A stretch of DNA of 64,000 nucleotides. It comes from Tepidanaerobacteraceae bacterium. Its GTDB lineage: Bacteria > Bacillota > Thermosediminibacteria > Thermosediminibacterales > Tepidanaerobacteraceae. Positions 7,326-15,624 of this stretch are shown one piece after another. Position 1 is the stretch's first letter, and each line of letters begins with the position of its first letter. A program made the position numbers and the translations under genes. The DNA is taken from assembly GCA_024655905.1 (NCBI GenBank), contig JANLFP010000008.1:1-64000 (forward strand). The letters are read 5' to 3'. The notes beneath the pieces were generated by a model, which was given only the letters and a program-made list of their open reading frames with translations, was not told where the DNA came from and searched no databases.

Positions 7326-8441
7326 TCATTGTCTGCTGGAAATTATAATTGCCCGAGCTTTTTTATCCTTTGTGATAATTATGCCCAATTCGTCATTTGC
7401 CTTAATATCTTTTAAATCCACATCATATTCATCATATACATATCCGGAGGTGGAAACGCCTGTTTTCTCCTGATAATGGATGATGGCATCAGGCAATACG
7501 TAAATGTCCGGACCGGCTTTTATTCGTATGTCGGGTGAGTCAACGTATTCTCTTTCAATGATTATAATCCTTTTATCCGGGTCAACGTTCTTTACCCTGC
7601 CATATATAAATGCCTCACCGGCTTTGGGGTCTGATTCAGGTATAGGTGTCACTTTTCTGGATATGTGGTTTAATATCCATATACTTTTTCCCCCGGGGCC
7701 AAAAGGCTGAATGAGCTGAATGGTATATTGCTCTTCCTTGTGTTTTACATTTACATAGGCTTCTCCGGTGTCTTGATTTCCCTGGCTTTTTTTCAATACT
7801 AACGCATAATCATCCTCGGGCAAAAAACCGAAAGCTCCAGATTCCTTCCTGGCCACTGCCACAGGGTCATACAGCCAGTCTCCCTTGCCGCTTTCTGCAA
7901 GGTCTTTGAGGTATTCCTGCCGGCTCTTGCTCACATAAACGGGGCCTGTTTTTATTGTCCGTACATAAATCCCATTTTGCCCATTATCATAGGGTTTATT
8001 ATTAACTTCGATGGCCACTTTTTCAACATCCTTGATTTGAGTTAAGGAGAGCACTATGGATTGTATAAAGGCCGGTGACTTATCAAGATATTGTTTCGCT
8101 TCTTCTCTAAATTTAACCATTACTCCGTTTGTATCATACCAGTCGGCCGATTCCAGTAAATACTCATCTGCATCCCGTGATATTACCGGCAATATTCCTG
8201 GTTCTTCCGGGCCTTCGATTATTTTTTTGACTATTGACTCCAATAGGTTTCCATCCGATGGAATCTGTCTTTCTTCAGGAATCAACTGTTTGCCGTTGTT
8301 ATCAAGAAAATATAAAATTACTTTTTGAGTTTGTGGAGCTACCGGTGTATTTTGGTTATTCTCTCTGTTCTTTGCAATACATCCTGTCAGCAAAAAAAGC
8401 ATTACAGAAAAAACAATCAAAGACCTTGCTAGTTTAGGCAT
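7326..8441 (-). CDS. GerMN-domain lipoprotein
   Basis: A 371-residue secreted lipoprotein. The N terminus has a hydrophobic signal followed by LLTGC, a clear lipobox, so the mature protein begins at Cys21 and is anchored in the outer face of the membrane. Residues 40-150 match the GerMN domain (VILYFLDNNGKQLIPE, IVKKIIEGPEE). The C-terminal part is a beta-rich domain I do not recognise. GerM in Bacillus acts in sporulation and germination, but GerMN lipoproteins also occur outside sporulation. It is a single gene with its own terminator. Confidence 0.8.
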   Translation of the reverse strand: MPKLARSLIVFSVMLFLLTGCIAKNRENNQNTPVAPQTQKVILYFLDNNGKQLIPEERQIPSDGNLLESIVKKIIEGPEEPGILPVISRDADEYLLESADWYDTNGVMVKFREEAKQYLDKSPAFIQSIVLSLTQIKDVEKVAIEVNNKPYDNGQNGIYVRTIKTGPVYVSKSRQEYLKDLAESGKGDWLYDPVAVARKESGAFGFLPEDDYALVLKKSQGNQDTGEAYVNVKHKEEQYTIQLIQPFGPGGKSIWILNHISRKVTPIPESDPKAGEAFIYGRVKNVDPDKRIIIIEREYVDSPDIRIKAGPDIYVLPDAIIHYQEKTGVSTSGYVYDEYDVDLKDIKANDELGIIITKDKKARAIIISSRQ

Positions 8442-8601
8442 TATGGAACCTCCTTGGTTTTCTAAAACATCTTAATCGGCGAGCCCATTTTATTATACCA
8501 GATTAACAGTAGATTTGCACTTCGAAGAATCCGCTCTATCGCATAATGTGTTCCAATAAAACCAATAATAATTGCGGAAATTTCTTGTGGGAGGCTTTGT
8601 C

Positions 8602-8757
8602 ATGGAAAGAAGGCAGAAAAGAATCAGAATAATAGATGATTCTCAGCACAAGGTGAAATTTAATCTTAAGACGGCAGAGCGAAAGGAAGATTTGGATAGG
8701 ATAAGAGGATTGAGAAAGCTTATCGACCCGGAACGAGGGCCGGAAAACAAGCGTTGA
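8602..8757 (+). CDS. Small basic protein of unknown function
   Basis: A 51-residue protein rich in Arg, Lys and Glu, starting MERRQKRIRII. The ATG has GGGAGG seven bases upstream, which is better than any earlier start. The gene stands alone and is followed by a perfect 17-base-pair hairpin. No domain is recognised. The good ribosome binding site and terminator argue that it is a real gene. Confidence 0.6.
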   Translation: MERRQKRIRIIDDSQHKVKFNLKTAERKEDLDRIRGLRKLIDPERGPENKR

Positions 8758-8764
8758 CAATGTT

Positions 8765-8809
8765 AAAGGCGGCAGTAGATTCAAACACAGTTAATCTACT
8801 GCCGCCTTT
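8765..8809. terminator. Bidirectional terminator between the small basic gene and the aldolase gene
   Basis: A perfect 17-base-pair stem (AAAGGCGGCAGTAGATT with its complement) closes an 11-base loop. It ends the plus-strand small gene and the minus-strand aldolase gene, which converge here. T runs on both sides are short. Confidence 0.8.
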
Positions 8810-8831
8810 CCATTATATAACCTTCAAAAAG

Positions 8832-9482
8832 CTAATTCTTTTTAGGCACCTTCTTCCAATCCTCCAGGAAACGTTCCACACCTATATCCGTCAGAGGATG
8901 TTTTACCATCTGCTGAAGAACTTTATACGGGACTGTAGCGATATCGGCTCCCGCCTTTGCTGCGGCGATAACGTCCATGGGAGTCCTGATGCTTGCCGCT
9001 ATAATTTGGGTATGTATATCGTGTATGCTGAAAATCTCTGCAATATCCGATATAAGCGCGATGCCATCCTGGCTGATATCTGTGAATCTTCCTACAAAGG
9101 GGCTGACGTAAGTTGCGCCTGCCCTTGCCGCAAGGAGTGCCTGGTTTGGGTTAAACACCAGTGTAACATTGGTCTTGATGCCTTTTTTGCTTAGCTGGCT
9201 TACTGCCTTCAAGCCTTCCCATATAATGGGGATTTTTATAACAATATTTGGATGCCATGCGGCAATTTCCAGAGCTTCTTTAACCATTCCTTCAGCTTCA
9301 AGGCTTACCACTTCGGCACTGATAGGACCGTCAACTATGGATGTAATTTCCAAAATGGTTTCTTTAAAATCCCTGCCCTCTTTTGATACAAGAGTGGGGT
9401 TCGTGGTGACGCCGTAAATGACTCCCAGCGATGCCGCTTCACGTATTTCGTTTACATTTGCTGTATCGAGAAAAAACTTCAT
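8832..9482 (-). CDS. fsa: Transaldolase-like fructose-6-phosphate aldolase
   Basis: A 216-residue protein of the small transaldolase/FSA family. It has [10 protein letters not shown] at the start, GVTTNPTL, the Schiff-base lysine in NIVIKIPI (about residue 84) and SPFVGR. Such enzymes either interconvert pentose-phosphate sugars (TalC type) or cleave fructose-6-phosphate (FSA type). The sequence does not separate the two with confidence. The ATG at 9482 is preferred over a GTG one codon before; GGAGG is nine bases upstream. It is transcribed alone. Confidence 0.92.
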   Translation of the reverse strand: MKFFLDTANVNEIREAASLGVIYGVTTNPTLVSKEGRDFKETILEITSIVDGPISAEVVSLEAEGMVKEALEIAAWHPNIVIKIPIIWEGLKAVSQLSKKGIKTNVTLVFNPNQALLAARAGATYVSPFVGRFTDISQDGIALISDIAEIFSIHDIHTQIIAASIRTPMDVIAAAKAGADIATVPYKVLQQMVKHPLTDIGVERFLEDWKKVPKKN

Positions 9483-9630
9483 CACAAAACACCTCCGAAT
9501 TGCTGCTTTTTTATTATTTTATACTAACTCACGAAATATTTCCAGAGGTTTTTGGCATTTTTCAAAAATATTTTCATTGGTGAAATTAATTTCATATTTA
9601 TTAACAAACGTGCACTTATTGCATTTATAA

Positions 9631-9652
9631 AGCCCGGATAGTTTTCCGGGCT
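9631..9652 (-). terminator. Terminator after the DUF2148 gene
   Basis: AGCCCGGA and TCCGGGCT form an eight-base-pair stem with a six-base loop, 36 bases past the stop. The minus strand then reads TTTATAAAT, a weak T tract. The rest of 9486-9687 is AT-rich and shows no gene. Confidence 0.6.
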
Positions 9653-9687
9653 ATTAATAATAATTCTGCTATAATTTTATATTTATT

Positions 9688-10212
9688 TTATCTGTCAAAA
9701 TAGATATTCTTTCCGGTCGCAGAAAGGGGAATGCCGATTGCTATTTCTCCTTCAATATATCCTAACTTGCGGGCCGTCACACCTATGCGGTACATGATGC
9801 GGTTGTCAACGTTCAGAATGCTCGCGGTTTTGACGGCGGAACCTACTGCTATACCTAAGTCAATGAGCCTCCACGAACAAACGGGACCGGCAAATTCTGG
9901 CCCCTCCGTTAAGGGAGGCAATTTTGAGCATTCGGGATATCCACAGGCTCCACAGTTAAGGCCCGCTTTTTTGGATTCTTTTAGTGCCACGAGCAGTACT
10001 GCGTCGGAGTTTTCCACATTTTTACCATCTCTATCGTAGTTTTTTTTGCCCGTTTTTTCACCATAGGCGGCCATTTCTTTGCCCAGTCTGGTTAAATCTT
10101 CGCCTTCGACGATTTTTATTTCTATGAAATCCTTGCCCGCAGCCTTTGGAGCGGTTCTGGCGGATAATGCCATGAGCTCCGCCGCCATTTTTACCGTGTC
10201 CTTCATAAGCAA
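9688..10212 (-). CDS. DUF2148-family protein with Fe-S-type cysteine motif
   Basis: A 174-residue protein. The core NCGACGYPEC (about residues 81-90) plus a later cysteine in GPVCSWR make a likely four-cysteine Fe-S site. The same CGACGY signature occurs in the hydrogenase-like protein at 15608-17347. The family's role is unknown. Its start overlaps the mrfB stop by ten bases, so it is translated with the mrfA-mrfB pair, but a functional link is not established. Confidence 0.8.
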   Translation of the reverse strand: MLMKDTVKMAAELMALSARTAPKAAGKDFIEIKIVEGEDLTRLGKEMAAYGEKTGKKNYDRDGKNVENSDAVLLVALKESKKAGLNCGACGYPECSKLPPLTEGPEFAGPVCSWRLIDLGIAVGSAVKTASILNVDNRIMYRIGVTARKLGYIEGEIAIGIPLSATGKNIYFDR

Positions 10213-11498
10213 TTGCCTCCTTCAAAAAAATTATTTTTAATGGGTTTCCCCTGTTTTGACATTATCCTTGCCAAGCGTTTTTTAAGATCCTTTATTTCCT
10301 GTTCTGCAACTGCATTCGTTAGATTTTTCTTTTTATATGCCAGCTCCAGCGCATGGCGTGCAGCCTTTTCTGCTTTTTGATATTCTCTTGTTCTATGTTC
10401 ATACATTTTGGCAAGCTCGACCAGTGCAAAGCTCATATGTATATTGTCTTGAACCATCTGAATCCAAAGCTTTTGCGCTGCATCCCATTTGCCCAGGCGT
10501 TTGTATAAAAGCGAAAGCCTGATATAAGCCTTTTCCTTTACTCCGGTAATTTCCAGGGCTTTGGAATAACTCTTTATGCTTTCCTCGAACATCTCCATAT
10601 CTTCATAAAGTCTTCCCAGGCAGTAAAAATCCTGTTCTGCGCAACTGTCGGAGCCAAAGGGGTTTTGCAGGGCTTCGGCCATTTTTATGATTAGAGTTAC
10701 CATGGATAGGACGTCCATACGATTGTGGTAGAAAATGGGCTTTAAAGGATTCGGGTCTTGATCCCTCAAAAATTTAAAATAAATCGATGGTATCTCAAAA
10801 CTAGATATGTCCCCTTCCCTTTCCATTGAAAAAAGATTTGCCTCCAGTGACGGCAGACTGACACTTGCCAGACGCTCTTTGTATAATCTCCTTGCCGATG
10901 AAAGAAGGTCCAGGTGAAAGGGTTTATCCAGAGGATTTTCCATACGATTGATTAAAAATCTTGTTGCAAGAAGCGGTATGTCATACGCTTTTCCGTTGAA
11001 GCTAACAACGGATTCGAATTCTTTCACCATACTTTTTAAACTGTGCAGCACAGCCGGTTCTTCATCATAATCCCTCATAAAATATTGAATTAATTTGAAT
11101 TTTCGCCCTTCAAAATAACCCGTGCCTATCAAAAAGGCATAGGTGCCCGAACCTCCCGCAAGACCGGTAGTCTCTGTATCAATGAATACGGATTTCATGA
11201 AATTGAAACCATTATAACAGCTATCTTTCGCAATAAGTGCGATAATTTCCGGCGGTATTTCGAAGATTCCGGAAAGCTTTACTCCGGCATGGCAGAAAGC
11301 ATCTCCGTAAGAATTTACAGCTATCAGGTGCTCTCCCAGCGGGTTTTTTACAGGAGCAGCATTTAATGCCCTGACTATTTGCTCGCTTTTTTGAACTCCC
11401 AAAAAGTTTCCTGATTTAGTTCTCCGGTCATAAGACTGCAAACCGTGCCGATTTTCACCGCCGCCCATGTAGACTTTCAGCTTATCGTAGAGGTTCAA
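10203..11498 (-). CDS. mrfB: MrfB (YprB)-like RNase H-fold exonuclease with TPR region
   Basis: A 431-residue protein. Residues about 105-290 form an RNase H-like 3'-5' exonuclease domain with FIDTETTGLAGG (the DxE motif), VVSFNGKAYDIPLL and YHNRMDVLSM. The C-terminal third is helical and repeat-like (YIRLSLLYKRLGKWDAAQKLW), consistent with TPR units. Bacillus YprB/MrfB works with the helicase MrfA in mitomycin-C lesion repair. I prefer the TTG at 11498, with AGAGGTGG six bases upstream and two bases after the mrfA stop; an ATG at 11528 would overlap mrfA. Confidence 0.87.
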   Translation of the reverse strand: MNLYDKLKVYMGGGENRHGLQSYDRRTKSGNFLGVQKSEQIVRALNAAPVKNPLGEHLIAVNSYGDAFCHAGVKLSGIFEIPPEIIALIAKDSCYNGFNFMKSVFIDTETTGLAGGSGTYAFLIGTGYFEGRKFKLIQYFMRDYDEEPAVLHSLKSMVKEFESVVSFNGKAYDIPLLATRFLINRMENPLDKPFHLDLLSSARRLYKERLASVSLPSLEANLFSMEREGDISSFEIPSIYFKFLRDQDPNPLKPIFYHNRMDVLSMVTLIIKMAEALQNPFGSDSCAEQDFYCLGRLYEDMEMFEESIKSYSKALEITGVKEKAYIRLSLLYKRLGKWDAAQKLWIQMVQDNIHMSFALVELAKMYEHRTREYQKAEKAARHALELAYKKKNLTNAVAEQEIKDLKKRLARIMSKQGKPIKNNFFEGGNCL

Positions 11499-11499
11499 C

Positions 11500-13770
11500 T
11501 CAAACCACCTCTCTTGAAGACAAGGCATGTTTTATTATCTTTAAGGCGTAGTTCTTGCTGCCGGAACCCACTTCCTGGTATGGCCCCACGCAGGATGGGC
11601 ATCCATCCTCGCAGCTGCATTCCATTATAACCTGCCTGGCCGCCTTCAAAAGCATCCGACTCATATCATACAGTTTCTCCGAAAACCCGACACCTCCTGG
11701 ATAATTGTCATAAATATAAATTGTTGGTTTCAGTGTGAAAGGTGACTTTATCTGCACCACACCTCTAATATCTCTTGGATCGCACATCAGATAGAGTGGT
11801 GCGACGTTTGCCATTACATTGCATAGGCCCAGCAATCCGGATTGGAGTTCTTCCTTTGACAGACCCTCTATATCTTCCGGAATGGATATCCAGAATGCTG
11901 TCGTATGCATTTCCTCGGGCGGCAGGTGTATAGGGCCGGAACCCACATTTTCGTGCGTAAAAAGCTTTATCTTTTTGAACATAGTGGCTAGACCGGTAAC
12001 CATGACTTCGCCCATGTGTTTTTTAAAATTTTCTTCGGAATCCTGTTTGAATTCTTCCAGAACCTTTATTTCCACTGCCAGATTGGCGTCGGTATAATAA
12101 TCCACATCAACTTTTCTGACATATGCTTTCTTTTCTTCATAATCCAGCTTTTCCACCTGGTATTGCTGGCTTCCATGGATGTATATGGCTTCCTCGTGAA
12201 TCATCATTGGCGCGCTGAATCTGTCAACTTCCCCAATAACTCTTGCTCCCTCTGTGATATCTACCACAACAAAGTTTTCCGGTGTAGCGCTTCGGAGACT
12301 GATGTCATCTGCCGGAAAGGACTCAGCCATCCAGTGCCATCGGCCGCCCGCGTGCCTCAGAATCCTTTCGTTTTCCAGAAAAGCCAGAATTTCATCAATG
12401 CCTTTTTCTCCAAAAGTCTCTCCATCTTCAAAGGGCAATTCAAAAGCGGCGCATTTTATGTGGCTAACGAGTATGTATAGATTGTCCGGATTTATGAGCC
12501 CGTTTTCGGGCGATGCCTCAAAAAAGTAATCGGGATGGTTTATTATAAACTGGTCTAAAGGGCTGCTGGAAGCCACCAAAATCGATACAGAAGACGCCAT
12601 CCTCCTGCCGGCTCTTCCTGCCTGCTGCCACGTGCTTGAAATGCTGCCGGGATACCCGGCAATGATGCTGACATCCAAATTGCCTATATCTATTCCCAGT
12701 TCCAGTGCATTGGTGCTTACGACCCCCAGGATTTCCCCCTGTCTAAGACCCCTTTCTATCTCTCGGCGCTCTTTTGGCAGATAACCGCCACGGTATCCCC
12801 TTACCGTTTCGGCAAGATATGGACTCTTTTTCAATTCTTCTTTGATATAAGTAAGGAGAAGCTCGACAGCGAGACGGCTCCTGGCAAAAGTTATAGTCTG
12901 AATGCTGTTTTTCAAAAATATGAGGGCCAGATTCTTTGCTTCCAGGATGCTGCTCCTTCTTATCCCCAATTGACGGTTAACCACCGGGGGATTGTAAAAA
13001 ATTATATTTTTTTCCCCTGAAGGAGCGCCGTTTCTATCTATCAGTATCATGTTTTGTCCGGTCAGCTTCTCGGCCAGTTCTTTGGGATTTGCTATAGTGG
13101 CGGAAGAGCAGATAAAAATGGGATTTGAACCGTAAAATCGGCATATTCGCAAAAGTCGCCTCAGAACATTGGCGGTATGGCTGCCAAAAACTCCACGGTA
13201 TATGTGCACTTCATCAATGATTACGAATTTGAGATTCGAAAAAAGTTTAATCCACTTAGTATGGTGCGGAAGAATTCCGGTATGCAGCATATCGGGATTT
13301 GTGACCACTATATGGCCGTCTTTTCTTATGGCATTCCGGGCACTGACAGGAGTATCCCCGTCATAGGTGAATGTTTTTATGTCTTCTCCCATGGCGTCCA
13401 CCAGATTCATGAGTTCCGATACCTGGTCCTGGGAAAGGGCCTTTGTCGGAAAAAGATATATTGCCCTGGCATTCTTATCGGCCATCAATTCATTAAGCAC
13501 CGGAAGGTTGTAGCACAAGGTCTTTCCGGATGCCGTAGGTGTAACTACAACCACATTATGTCCTGCCTTCACCTCATCGAGAGCCTGCCTCTGGTGGCAA
13601 TAAAGCCGGTGGATGCCCTTTTTTTTCAGAACATTTATCAGTTTTTCGTTGAGATATAGAGGAAAATCTTCATACTCAGCCGGCTTTTGGGGTATAATCT
13701 CCCAATGAGTCACATTTTGCATGAATCGTTCGTTAGTCTTTATACTATCAAGCAATTGCTCGAGGTTCAT
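11500..13770 (-). CDS. mrfA: MrfA (YprA)-like DEAD/DEAH-box helicase with DUF1998 domain
   Basis: A 756-residue helicase. Walker A is TPTASGKT (about residue 78), the DEVH box is IIDEVHIYRG, the second RecA domain has ALELGIDIG and QQAGRAGRR. The C-terminal DUF1998 region carries four cysteines in CSCEDGCPSC, which bind zinc in the family. MrfA and MrfB form a dedicated repair pathway in Bacillus subtilis. The two genes are adjacent here too, with two bases or an overlap between them, and share a promoter near 13820-13848. Confidence 0.92.
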   Translation of the reverse strand: MNLEQLLDSIKTNERFMQNVTHWEIIPQKPAEYEDFPLYLNEKLINVLKKKGIHRLYCHQRQALDEVKAGHNVVVVTPTASGKTLCYNLPVLNELMADKNARAIYLFPTKALSQDQVSELMNLVDAMGEDIKTFTYDGDTPVSARNAIRKDGHIVVTNPDMLHTGILPHHTKWIKLFSNLKFVIIDEVHIYRGVFGSHTANVLRRLLRICRFYGSNPIFICSSATIANPKELAEKLTGQNMILIDRNGAPSGEKNIIFYNPPVVNRQLGIRRSSILEAKNLALIFLKNSIQTITFARSRLAVELLLTYIKEELKKSPYLAETVRGYRGGYLPKERREIERGLRQGEILGVVSTNALELGIDIGNLDVSIIAGYPGSISSTWQQAGRAGRRMASSVSILVASSSPLDQFIINHPDYFFEASPENGLINPDNLYILVSHIKCAAFELPFEDGETFGEKGIDEILAFLENERILRHAGGRWHWMAESFPADDISLRSATPENFVVVDITEGARVIGEVDRFSAPMMIHEEAIYIHGSQQYQVEKLDYEEKKAYVRKVDVDYYTDANLAVEIKVLEEFKQDSEENFKKHMGEVMVTGLATMFKKIKLFTHENVGSGPIHLPPEEMHTTAFWISIPEDIEGLSKEELQSGLLGLCNVMANVAPLYLMCDPRDIRGVVQIKSPFTLKPTIYIYDNYPGGVGFSEKLYDMSRMLLKAARQVIMECSCEDGCPSCVGPYQEVGSGSKNYALKIIKHALSSREVV

Positions 13771-13819
13771 TTAATCTCCCTTCTTTGCGGGCAACCCTGC
13801 ATCAATAAACATCAGTCCC

Positions 13820-13848
13820 ATTTTATCACAACCTTTTATTGTCAGCAA
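13820..13848 (-). promoter_or_regulatory. Probable sigma-A promoter of the mrfA operon
   Basis: TTGCTG (13848-13843) and TAAAAT (13825-13820) have a 17-base spacer on the minus strand. The start would lie about 45 bases before the mrfA ATG. No LexA-like box was noticed beside it. Confidence 0.5.
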
Positions 13849-13999
13849 TAACAATTGTCGAAACAAACGGCAAGCAACCATATTTTACCTTAATTATTTG
13901 TAATATTTTAAGTGTTATATCAAAAAATAATATCAAATGTATGAATTAGCATTCGATAGAACCATATTATAAAAATAAAATCTCGGGGAGGCAGGATAT

Positions 14000-14194
14000 A
14001 TGGTAAGCAAATTTCAACTTCATGCAGTGGGTGAAATGTGTCCCGGTTATGTTAATAACAGCAATGCATCCGGAATAAATTCATCCATCACTGAAGAAAA
14101 AATGGTGAGCTGCGAGACGTGCATTCACTGGGAGAGGGGAAGATGCAACATAAATTTGTTCGATAAGGTTCTAACAGATCTAGACCAAACATAG
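14000..14194 (+). CDS. Small cysteine-containing protein of unknown function
   Basis: A 64-residue protein whose second half reads CETCIHWERGRC, giving a CxxCx7C pattern (residues 38-49) that could bind a metal; a further cysteine is at residue 14. GGGGAGG lies eight bases before the ATG. It is the first of two small plus-strand genes separated by a GGGACGG hairpin repeat. The function is unknown; the metal-site idea is inference. Confidence 0.65.
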   Translation: MVSKFQLHAVGEMCPGYVNNSNASGINSSITEEKMVSCETCIHWERGRCNINLFDKVLTDLDQT

Positions 14195-14213
14195 TAAGTT
14201 TCAGCCTAATTCA

Positions 14214-14260
14214 GGGACGGATTGAGTCAGAGAACCGTCCCCTGACTCGCTGACTCAGGG
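14214..14260 (+). repeat. Nested inverted repeat of the GGGACGG...CCGTCCC / TGACTCA type
   Basis: GGGACGG (14214-14220) pairs with CCGTCCC (14235-14241); inside and beyond it, TGAGTCAG and CTGACTCGCTGACTCA also pair or repeat. It can act as a terminator for the first small gene. Its end supplies the AGGGAGG ribosome binding site of the next gene. Similar GGGACGG units recur in other clostridial genomes, from memory. Confidence 0.6.
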
Positions 14261-14269
14261 AGGTTTCAT

Positions 14270-14458
14270 ATGGCATTTAAGAAAAAGCTTTTTGCTCAGA
14301 AAAGGACATTTGCACGGCAAGAAACGGGAGCCAATATTTTCAAGCCTGCAGGAAGGCCGCATCCGCGCGAGGTCCGATCTCAAATGGCACAGTTGGAAAG
14401 CAACCAGCCCGGCACCAGAAAAGATGTAAAAATAAAGATGGATAAAAAATTGAATTAA
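14270..14458 (+). CDS. Small basic protein of unknown function
   Basis: A 62-residue, Lys/Arg/Gln-rich protein beginning MAFKKKLFAQKR. AGGGAGG lies seven bases before the ATG. Its stop overlaps by four bases the end of the converging phosphatase gene. No domain or signal peptide is seen. It may be nucleic-acid-binding given its charge, but this is only inference. Confidence 0.6.
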   Translation: MAFKKKLFAQKRTFARQETGANIFKPAGRPHPREVRSQMAQLESNQPGTRKDVKIKMDKKLN

Positions 14459-15624
14459 AAGTACATTACATTAACGTTTTTTCCCATTTTTTCCAATATC
14501 ACTATTATATCGCGAACTATGTTCAGCTTTATGGATAAGTCTCCCGGAAAATCTGGATTCTGATGCGCGGGGTTTACTGCTTTTCCCAGCAGAAAGGTTA
14601 AATCCGTGGCGTCTGCAAGTAGTTTCGCAAGCCTTGAGGCGCCATCTTTTTTTTCCATCTGCTTTAATTCAGAAAGTCCCACCCCAGGCAAAACAAACTG
14701 CCGCAATATCTGTCTCGCGCGTGCAAGCGTGAGCACTCCTTCCGTAACTAGGTCGATCCCCTGTATGCTTGCCGCGGGAGGAACATCAGGGTCTATAAAT
14801 TCTGTTGAGGTGACAAGTTCACGCTTTAATATTCGAGACACTATGCCGGCAGCAGTTCCGCCGCATACAACTTTTTTCCCGGGGCTTTCCATAAGAATTT
14901 TAACCACTTTTTCATCGTCGGCCATGTTCTGGGGAGGACCGGCAAATATTGTTGCTCTTCGCGGTCTTATTATCTTTATTGCCGCAATAGTGGCATCGTC
15001 TCCCGCCCGCTCCATATAAAAATTCGAAGTAACAGTGGACAGAATCCTTGCAATGTTTCTTGGAGCTGTCTCTGTCTTTGAAATTTTCTCAATATATGCG
15101 GCTATATTCTCCCACTGCCATCCCAAATTCAAAAGACCACCAACTCCAGCATGCACCACTCCGTCGCTCACCGCTATCAGCATGTCATTTTCCTCTGCCT
15201 TCAAATGGGTCTCTTTGATTAATTTGCCGGCAATCTCCCGTGTCATCCCATTCAGATGTTTAATCTTTCCATTCCTTAATAGAAAAACCGGAGGATTGTC
15301 ATACTCCACTATATAGCAATTGCATTTTTCATCTATCACAATTATCGTAAATGTCGAATAGGCTATCTTTCTGATTTTGCATACCGGAAGCGTGGATACA
15401 ATGGTTTTTACCGTATCTTCTATTGAAGCCCCGCCTTTTAGCATCGTAGCAGCTATTTTGGTAGTAAGGGTAGAAAGTATATTGGCTTTCACACCGCTTC
15501 CAAGGCCATCTGCCATTACAAAAATGGTTTTCCCGAAACAGCGGACTAACTCCACGCTGTCACCGCAGAGTTCCTCTCCGAATTTGTTTATGCTTTCCCA
15601 GTAAATGTCAGTCCTTATATCCAT
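14455..15624 (-). CDS. SpoIIE/PP2C-type serine phosphatase linked to the sensory hydrogenase
   Basis: A 389-residue protein. Residues 5-215 have the PP2C fold of the SpoIIE group, with MADGLGSG near residue 37, the metal-binding AVSDGVVHAG, and GDDATIAAI. The C-terminal 170 residues are an extra domain (CGGTAAGIVSR, later GLSELKQ) that I do not recognise. The ATG at 15624 is preferred over 15645, as GGGTGA precedes it. The gene overlaps the HydS-like gene by 17 bases, so it is translationally coupled. In such operons the phosphatase is thought to relay the hydrogenase signal to a downstream target. Confidence 0.85.
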   Translation of the reverse strand: MDIRTDIYWESINKFGEELCGDSVELVRCFGKTIFVMADGLGSGVKANILSTLTTKIAATMLKGGASIEDTVKTIVSTLPVCKIRKIAYSTFTIIVIDEKCNCYIVEYDNPPVFLLRNGKIKHLNGMTREIAGKLIKETHLKAEENDMLIAVSDGVVHAGVGGLLNLGWQWENIAAYIEKISKTETAPRNIARILSTVTSNFYMERAGDDATIAAIKIIRPRRATIFAGPPQNMADDEKVVKILMESPGKKVVCGGTAAGIVSRILKRELVTSTEFIDPDVPPAASIQGIDLVTEGVLTLARARQILRQFVLPGVGLSELKQMEKKDGASRLAKLLADATDLTFLLGKAVNPAHQNPDFPGDLSIKLNIVRDIIVILEKMGKNVNVMYF

